Assembly (NCBI GenBank): GCA_964230255.1
Contig: CAXRGW010000020.1
Coordinates: 1-5,996 of the forward strand
Origin: Alteromonas_E sp964230255
Lineage (GTDB): Bacteria > Pseudomonadota > Gammaproteobacteria > Enterobacterales > Alteromonadaceae
Reading direction: 5' to 3'
DNA length: 5,996 bases
Position numbers and translations under genes: made by a program. Positions 1 through 3,622 of the stretch are shown piece after piece. Numbering within the stretch: position 1 is the first letter of the stretch; each line of letters begins with the position of its first letter. A model generated the notes under the pieces. It had not been told where the DNA came from, searched no databases, and saw only the letters and a program-made list of their open reading frames with translations.

Positions 1-1211
1 CATCAGGTTTAACCTTAAAAAATCGTATTGTTAAAGCTGCAATGGAGGAGAACCTTGCCAATGCAGACCAACAACCCGATGAGGCTTTGTTCAACTTATA
101 TTCGCAGTGGGCGTTAGGCGGTGTTGGACTCATTATCACCGGTAATGTGATGATCGATCATTTAGCCATGACCGGGCCTGGCGGCGTTGCACTAGAAGAG
201 GGGGCTGATTTAGCACCGTTTAAAGCGCTGGCGCAAAAAGCACAGCAAAATGACTGTAAGATTGTGATGCAAATTAATCACCCAGGACGACAAGTCTTTA
301 AAAAGATGGGCGGTAAGATTCTGTCTCCATCTGACGTTGCGTTAAATATGGGCAAGCATTCCAATTTGTTTGCGCCACCAACACCAATGACTGAACAGGA
401 TATTCAAGAGGTTAAACAGCGCTTTGTCACTACAGCGACTCTTGCGCAGCAAGCAGGTTACGATGGTGTACAGATCCACGCTGCCCATGGCTATTTATTG
501 GCACAGTTTCTCTCGCCTTTGACCAACAAACGCGACGACCAATGGGGCGGGGTATTAGAAAATCGCGCGCGATTATTACTCGATGTAGTGCGTGATGTTA
601 AGGGGCATTGTGGCGAGCAATTTTCCGTTTCCGTTAAACTCAATAGTGCTGACTTTCAGCGTGGTGGTTTTGATGTGGACGATGCCAAGGAGGTAGTGGT
701 AATGCTGGCTGAGATCGGTGTTGATTTTGTTGAGCTATCTGGCGGCAGTTATGAAGCGCCAGCAATGCAAGGACGCACAGCAGATGATAGGACGCTGGCC
801 CGTGAAGCCTATTTCTTAGAGTTCGCCGAGCAAATTTTACCGGATACTGATGTGCCATTAATGACCACCGGTGGCATTAGCCGCTTAGCAACTGCTGATG
901 CGGTATTAGATAGTGGGATAGGTTTGGTTGGTATTGCTAGCGCATTGGCGATGAGTCCTGATTTAGTCAAACAATGGCAAGCTAATCCGGAAACTCAAGG
1001 TTACATTCCCAAAGTGAACTGGAAAGATAAAACCCTGGCAGGTTTAGCAACCATGGGGATCATAAAGAGACAATTGCTGCGCATGAGTGAAGGCAAAACG
1101 CCGAAACACAACGACTCTGCATTTTGGAGTTTAATTTTGTCGCAAATGAAAATGGCGAAACTTACTAAAAGGTATCGCAGTCGCTATGCTGATGAAGTCA
1201 GTGATGTTTGA
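1..1211 (+). CDS. NADH:flavin oxidoreductase, Old Yellow Enzyme family (5' partial)
   Basis: This is an FMN-dependent ene-reductase-type enzyme, probably cytosolic, that uses NAD(P)H to reduce activated C=C bonds; its substrate is unknown. The open frame runs in from the window edge (first full codon at 3) and reads SGLTLKNRIVKAAMEENLA, the typical OYE N-terminus. The ATG at 42 is therefore internal, and perhaps 10-20 residues are missing upstream. Counting from that Met, OYE landmarks include QINHPGRQ (77-84), the active-site HAAHGYL motif (His146 and His149), the substrate/flavin-barrel segment SVKLNSADF (197-205), and the phosphate-binding MTTGGI (274-279) followed by GIASALA. The protein stops about 100 residues after the barrel. 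It lacks the Fe-S and NAD-binding domains of 2,4-dienoyl-CoA reductases, so it is a single-domain TIM barrel of roughly 400 residues. It converges on smpB, with 26 bp between the two stop codons. The family is secure, the physiological role is not. Confidence 0.93.
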   Translation, partial: SGLTLKNRIVKAAMEENLANADQQPDEALFNLYSQWALGGVGLIITGNVMIDHLAMTGPGGVALEEGADLAPFKALAQKAQQNDCKIVMQINHPGRQVFKKMGGKILSPSDVALNMGKHSNLFAPPTPMTEQDIQEVKQRFVTTATLAQQAGYDGVQIHAAHGYLLAQFLSPLTNKRDDQWGGVLENRARLLLDVVRDVKGHCGEQFSVSVKLNSADFQRGGFDVDDAKEVVVMLAEIGVDFVELSGGSYEAPAMQGRTADDRTLAREAYFLEFAEQILPDTDVPLMTTGGISRLATADAVLDSGIGLVGIASALAMSPDLVKQWQANPETQGYIPKVNWKDKTLAGLATMGIIKRQLLRMSEGKTPKHNDSAFWSLILSQMKMAKLTKRYRSRYADEVSDV

Positions 1212-1224
1212 CCGCTAAGGTGTG

Positions 1225-1254
1225 TGAAGCACAGCATCTAAGCGCTGTGCTTCA
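1225..1254. repeat. Perfect 11-bp inverted repeat over the smpB stop codon
   Basis: TGAAGCACAGC (1225-1235) and its exact reverse complement GCTGTGCTTCA (1244-1254) flank an 8-nt loop. The structure contains the smpB TAG stop (1238-1240) and the last few smpB codons, and lies 14 bp past the oxidoreductase stop. It would form a strong stem in the RNA of either convergent gene. Neither side shows the long U run of a standard intrinsic terminator. The plus side has only TCATCCGTTCTTTCT and the minus side CACACCTTAG. It may be a bidirectional terminator or 3'-end-stabilising hairpin; that role is inferred, while the repeat itself is seen directly. Confidence 0.7.
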
Positions 1255-1708
1255 TCATCCGTTCTTTCTGACGCGCCCAATCGCGATCTTTCACAGTGTC
1301 GCGTTTGTCGTGAGATTGCTTACCTTTACCAAGGTAGATTTCCACTTTTACCCAGCACGCTTTCCAGTACATTGCGGTGGCTATAATTGAGTAACCTTGA
1401 CGGTCTCGTGCACCCATCAGTTTGTCCAGCTCACGTCGGTTGAGCAGCAATTTGCGGTCGCGCGTTGGATCGCACACCACATGACTAGACGCTTGGTTAA
1501 GCGGTTGGATCGTGCAGCCCAATAAATACGCTTCACCTTTATCAATATTTACGTAGGTATCAGTGATACTGACTTTACCTTCGCGAATACTCTTTACCTC
1601 CCAGCCTTGAAGCTCAAGACCAGCTTCAAATTTATCTTCTAGGTGGTATTCGTGGCGCGCTTTTTTATTTTTGGCAATAGTGCCAGTGGTTGGTTTATTC
1701 TTTTTCAT
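1238..1708 (-). CDS. smpB: SmpB, tmRNA-binding protein of trans-translation
   Basis: SmpB binds the tRNA-like end of tmRNA (ssrA) and takes it to ribosomes stalled on broken messages, allowing rescue and tagging of the nascent chain. The 156-residue product matches the family length (E. coli about 160). It contains IAKNKKARHEY (11-21), the oligonucleotide-binding-fold core QGWEVKS.REGK (34-45), DPTRDRKLLLN (80-90), and the C-terminal GKGKQSHDKR (127-136). A basic tail (DRDWARQKERMMKH) follows, which in the family enters the mRNA channel of the ribosome. The frame stays open 30 codons further upstream to an ATG at 1798, but that extension is not SmpB-like and contains a consensus -10 box. The ATG at 1706-1708, giving MKKNKP, is therefore preferred. 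It has no recognisable ribosome binding site. The stop is TAG within an inverted repeat. ssrA, often a near neighbour of smpB, is not in the window. Confidence 0.96.
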   Translation of the reverse strand: MKKNKPTTGTIAKNKKARHEYHLEDKFEAGLELQGWEVKSIREGKVSITDTYVNIDKGEAYLLGCTIQPLNQASSHVVCDPTRDRKLLLNRRELDKLMGARDRQGYSIIATAMYWKACWVKVEIYLGKGKQSHDKRDTVKDRDWARQKERMMKHSA

Positions 1709-1715
1709 CTGCGCT

Positions 1716-1743
1716 ATTATAACGCAGTGTTTGTGCTTGTCTG
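1716..1743 (-). promoter_or_regulatory. Candidate smpB promoter with consensus -10
   Basis: On the minus strand a perfect TATAAT (1721 to 1716) is preceded after 16 nt by CAGACA (1743 to 1738), which matches the -35 consensus at 4 of 6 positions. The -10 box ends only 7 nt before the smpB ATG, so transcription would begin at or within a few bases of the start codon. The -10 is flanked by CTGCG (1709-1713) and CGCAG (1723-1727), a short inverted repeat that could serve a regulator. Promoter activity is inferred from consensus match only. Confidence 0.42.
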
Positions 1744-1818
1744 CGAAAATTTCGTTTATTTGTACGCTGCTCATTTTTGTCTTTCGTGATAAACTCAAGC
1801 CAGTTTAGAAGTTGTTTC

Positions 1819-1824
1819 AAGAGG
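1819..1824 (+). promoter_or_regulatory. ratA ribosome binding site
   Basis: AAGAGG lies 4 nt before the ATG at 1829. It supports this start, which also gives the family-typical N-terminus MPIIQRSALI. No convincing sigma-70 promoter for ratA could be picked out of the 120-bp gap to smpB. Confidence 0.6.
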
Positions 1825-1828
1825 TTAC

Positions 1829-2263
1829 ATGCCCATTATCCAGCGCAGTGCACTGATCGCATTTAGTGCCGAGTCAATGTTTAAGTTAGTCAATGATGTT
1901 GAGTCGTATCCGGATTTCTTACCCGGTTGTGCGCAAAGCCGCATCGATGAACAAACCGATAGTTCGATGCGGGCGTCGTTGTTGATCGCGAAAGCGGGTG
2001 TAAGGCAGTGGTTTACCACGAGTAATCACTTAACCACTAATCAGCGTATTGATATGAAGTTAGTTGATGGCCCGTTTAATCATTTGAGCGGCGGCTGGGT
2101 GTTTACCGCGTTGGCTGAAGACGCTTGTAAAATAGAGCTCAACCTAACCTTTGAATTTAGTAGCCGCCTTGCCCAAGCAGCGTTTGGCAAGGTATTCAAT
2201 GCGATTGCATCGAGTATGGTTGATGCGTTTACGCGTCGTGCAAAACAGATATATGCCTCATGA
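1829..2263 (+). CDS. ratA: RatA, START/Coq10-like ribosome association toxin family
   Basis: This is a small cytosolic SRPBCC/START-fold protein (polyketide cyclase/Coq10 family). In E. coli RatA was described as blocking association of 30S and 50S subunits, and the orthologue PasT has been linked to persistence and stress resistance. Homology to Coq10 also suggests a quinone or lipid-binding role, so the true function is debated. The 144 residues match the family along their whole length. They include the conserved N-terminal VNDVESYPDFLPGC (23-36), with the usual YPxFLPGC signature, the central LVDGPFNHLSGGW (78-90), and the C-terminal helix FGKVFNAIASSMVDAFTRRA (119-138). It is the first gene of a two-gene unit. 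Its TGA overlaps the ratB ATG, so the two are probably translationally coupled. It reads away from smpB, an arrangement common in gammaproteobacteria. Confidence 0.93.
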   Translation: MPIIQRSALIAFSAESMFKLVNDVESYPDFLPGCAQSRIDEQTDSSMRASLLIAKAGVRQWFTTSNHLTTNQRIDMKLVDGPFNHLSGGWVFTALAEDACKIELNLTFEFSSRLAQAAFGKVFNAIASSMVDAFTRRAKQIYAS

Positions 2264-2628
2264 GCGAAACTATCACTATCGAAGTGGCCTATGCCTTGCC
2301 CGATAAACAAACTTTGTTGAGTTTTGATGTTGCAACAGGTACCACAGTCGAGCAGGCAATTCAGCTAAGTGGCATTTTATCTACTTACAGTGATATTGAT
2401 TTAGCGACCAACAAGGTTGGGATTTGGAACCGCGCCGCTAAATTGCGCGAGGTACTTAAAGACAATGACCGTGTTGAAATTTACCGCCCGCTGATCGCAG
2501 ATCCGAAAGAAGTTAGAAAACGTCGTGCTGAAAAAGCGAAAGAAGAGGGCCGTGCCGATAAAGTTACCGGCGGTCGTCCCAATGCATTGAAAAAAGCAAA
2601 AACGGAAGCTGACAAAGCGGACTATTAA
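2260..2628 (+). CDS. ratB: RatB, RnfH family ubiquitin-fold protein
   Basis: This is a small beta-grasp (ubiquitin-like) protein of the UPF0125/RnfH family. E. coli names it RatB and the CFT073 orthologue PasI, the proposed partner or antitoxin of RatA/PasT. In the original E. coli work RatB did not clearly neutralise RatA. The family core is complete: VAYALPDKQ (9-17), TVEQAI..SG (29-38), DIDL..NKVGIW (45-56) and DNDRVEIYRPLIADPKE (68-84). After the core comes a charged, Ala/Lys/Glu-rich tail (about 85-122) that makes this copy longer than the E. coli protein (about 96 residues). The tail is probably flexible and contains a TGGRPN segment. Translation starts on the ATGA overlap with ratA and has no independent ribosome binding site, suggesting coupling. 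No rnf genes are nearby, so the RnfH name should not be read as a link to the Rnf complex. The last bases overlap the convergent ppsR end. Confidence 0.92.
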   Translation: MSETITIEVAYALPDKQTLLSFDVATGTTVEQAIQLSGILSTYSDIDLATNKVGIWNRAAKLREVLKDNDRVEIYRPLIADPKEVRKRRAEKAKEEGRADKVTGGRPNALKKAKTEADKADY

Positions 2629-3437
2629 TACTTACGCCGCTGCAGGCCTGTAGTGGCCAATATCTTCGCTGAAATTTCTTCAATTGAATATTTCGTACTG
2701 TTTAAGAACGGGATCTTCTCTTTTCGGTAAAGGTTCTCTACCTCACGTAATTCCATTCGACACTGTTGGATAGAGGCATAGCGACTATTGGCGCGCCGCT
2801 CTGAGCGAATTTGGTGCAATCTGTCAGCCGCAATAGTCAATCCAAATAGTTTATTTTTAAAGCGTCTAAGTGCTGGCGGTAACTTTAAAATGTCACCCAT
2901 ATCTTCTTCAGTGAAAGGGTAATTAGCCGCTTTAATGCCGTATTGAAGTGCCAGATACAAACTTGTCGGTGTTTTACCCGAGCGAGATACACCGGTAAGG
3001 ATGATATCAGCCTCATGGTAGTCTTTCAGGTTCGACCCATCATCATTGGCTAGCGCATAGTTCACCGCTTCGATACGAATATCGTAAGTCGTTTCGTGAA
3101 TACTGTGAGTGCGATGCTTCTCTGGTTTAGACGGAACGCCCAACACTTTTTCTAACGGCGCGACGAATTGGTCGAGAAAATTGTAATTGATGCCCACAGA
3201 GGTACTAATTATTTTGCGTACGTCAGTATTTACGATGGTGTAAAAAACTAATGGGCGCTCACCACTTTCTTGAAAACTTTCAGAAATTTTTGTTAACACT
3301 TCGTGGGCTTGTTCTTCAGTTTCAACAAATGGGATGGTCGTATGCGTGAGCTTTAATGGGAACAAAGACAGCAAAGCATGGCCGAAAACCTCGGAAGTAA
3401 TGGCTGTGCCATCAGAAATATAAAAAGCTGTGCGCAC
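2625..3437 (-). CDS. ppsR: PpsR, PEP synthase regulatory kinase/pyrophosphorylase
   Basis: This bifunctional DUF299-family (Kinase-PPPase) enzyme controls PpsA. It inactivates PpsA by ADP-dependent phosphorylation of a threonine next to the catalytic histidine, and reactivates it by phosphate-dependent removal that yields pyrophosphate. The 270 residues compare with 277 in E. coli. Visible signatures are the N-terminal FYISDGTAITSE.FGHALLS (5-24), the P-loop GVSRSGKTPTSLYLALQYG (149-167) with Lys154 and Thr156, the following KAANYPF (169-175), and LFGLTI..DRLHQIRSERR (197-215). The start is GTG at 3437-3435. An ATG five bases upstream is out of frame, and the N-terminus from GTG fits the family. 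It is divergent from its target gene ppsA across 185 bp, and converges on ratB with a 4-bp tail overlap. Because of the pairing with ppsA I assign the PEP synthase regulator rather than the PPDK regulator of other bacteria. Confidence 0.95.
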   Translation of the reverse strand: MRTAFYISDGTAITSEVFGHALLSLFPLKLTHTTIPFVETEEQAHEVLTKISESFQESGERPLVFYTIVNTDVRKIISTSVGINYNFLDQFVAPLEKVLGVPSKPEKHRTHSIHETTYDIRIEAVNYALANDDGSNLKDYHEADIILTGVSRSGKTPTSLYLALQYGIKAANYPFTEEDMGDILKLPPALRRFKNKLFGLTIAADRLHQIRSERRANSRYASIQQCRMELREVENLYRKEKIPFLNSTKYSIEEISAKILATTGLQRRKY

Positions 3438-3442
3438 AACAT

Positions 3443-3448
3443 CTCCTT
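3443..3448 (-). promoter_or_regulatory. ppsR ribosome binding site fixing a GTG start
   Basis: The minus strand reads AAGGAG followed by 5 nt and GTG. The spacing selects GTG; the ATG lying between the two (3442 to 3440) is too close to the site and in another frame. Confidence 0.75.
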
Positions 3449-3456
3449 AACATTGT

Positions 3457-3471
3457 TGTAAATTAATTACA
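3457..3471. promoter_or_regulatory. HexR-like operator palindrome between ppsR and ppsA
   Basis: TGTAAATTAATTACA has TGTAA/TTACA arms and matches the reported HexR motif TGTAAT-N3-ATTACA at 11 of its 12 fixed positions and in exact length. HexR is an RpiR-family, KDPG-responsive regulator of central carbon metabolism in Shewanella and other gammaproteobacteria, with ppsA among its reported targets. The site is 20 bp from the ppsR start and 151 bp upstream of the ppsA start. If the weak promoters described nearby are right, it is centred about 58 bp upstream of the ppsA transcript start (suited to activation) and just downstream of the ppsR start (suited to repression). The motif is seen directly; the regulator's identity and effect are inferred, and hexR is not in the window. 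Confidence 0.6.
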
Positions 3472-3483
3472 GAAAAAAATTAA

Positions 3484-3513
3484 ATTTTACTTTGATATCA
3501 ACGCCATTCTAAA
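3484..3513 (-). promoter_or_regulatory. Weak candidate ppsR promoter
   Basis: On the minus strand TTTAGA (3513 to 3508; 4 of 6 match) is followed after 18 nt by TAAAAT (3489 to 3484; 5 of 6 match). This would start transcription near 3477 and give a leader of about 40 nt containing the ribosome binding site. AT-rich DNA yields such matches by chance, so this is tentative. Confidence 0.22.
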
Positions 3514-3515
3514 AT
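3486..3515 (+). promoter_or_regulatory. Weak candidate ppsA promoter
   Basis: TTTACT (3486-3491; 4 of 6 match) is followed after 18 nt by TAAAAT (3510-3515; 5 of 6 match). Transcription would start near 3522 and leave a leader of about 100 nt. A poor -35 box would fit an activator-dependent promoter. It overlaps the candidate ppsR promoter face to face, so the two would compete. A perfect 10-bp palindrome, TTGATATCAA (3492-3501), lies in the spacer. Confidence 0.25.
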
Positions 3516-3524
3516 CGCACCGAT

Positions 3525-3546
3525 AAAAACGCTGGTACACGTTTTT
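3525..3546. repeat. Inverted repeat with T tract upstream of ppsA
   Basis: AAAAACG (3525-3531) and CGTTTTT (3540-3546) are perfect complements around an 8-nt centre, CTGGTACA, and the T run continues to 3549. It could be an operator for an unidentified regulator, or, as RNA, a weak AT-rich terminator or attenuator in the ppsA leader. With only two G-C pairs in the stem the RNA hairpin would be poor, so the DNA-site reading is at least as likely. Confidence 0.4.
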
Positions 3547-3609
3547 TTTAACAAAATGTACGGCAGCATTACTAAAAACACAAACCCTAAGATTTAGCAA
3601 AAAACAGCC

Positions 3610-3614
3610 GGAGG
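3610..3614 (+). promoter_or_regulatory. ppsA ribosome binding site fixing a GTG start
   Basis: GGAGG stands 8 nt before GTG at 3623, a near-ideal spacing. It selects GTG over the first in-frame ATG (3659, residue 13), which would remove the conserved VLWYQQLG segment. Confidence 0.8.
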
Positions 3615-3622
3615 CTAATCGA

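Noticed and set aside
640..858. Minus-strand frame inside the oxidoreductase gene
   Set aside because: Low-complexity His/Pro/Gln/Leu product lying fully antisense to a well-supported gene.
1208..1390. 60-codon plus-strand frame after the oxidoreductase stop
   Set aside because: It lies antisense to smpB, has no family resemblance or ribosome binding site, and is best explained as a shadow of smpB codon use.
1755..1795. Possible ratA promoter (TTTATT or TAAACT as -10)
   Set aside because: The -35 partners match at only 3 of 6 positions; no choice stands out from the AT-rich background.
1709..1798. 30-residue N-terminal extension of SmpB from the ATG at 1798
   Set aside because: The extension is not SmpB-like, the start at 1708 gives the family length, and a consensus -10 box lies within it.
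2640..2653. Near-palindrome CTGCAGGCCTGTAG at the end of ppsR
   Set aside because: It has no loop, contains one mismatch and codes for the PpsR C-terminus; there is no U tract to suggest a terminator.
3515..3548. Possible Cra/FruR site upstream of ppsA
   Set aside because: GCTGGTACACGTTT only loosely resembles the Cra consensus and lacks its TGAA half; the HexR-like site is a far better match.
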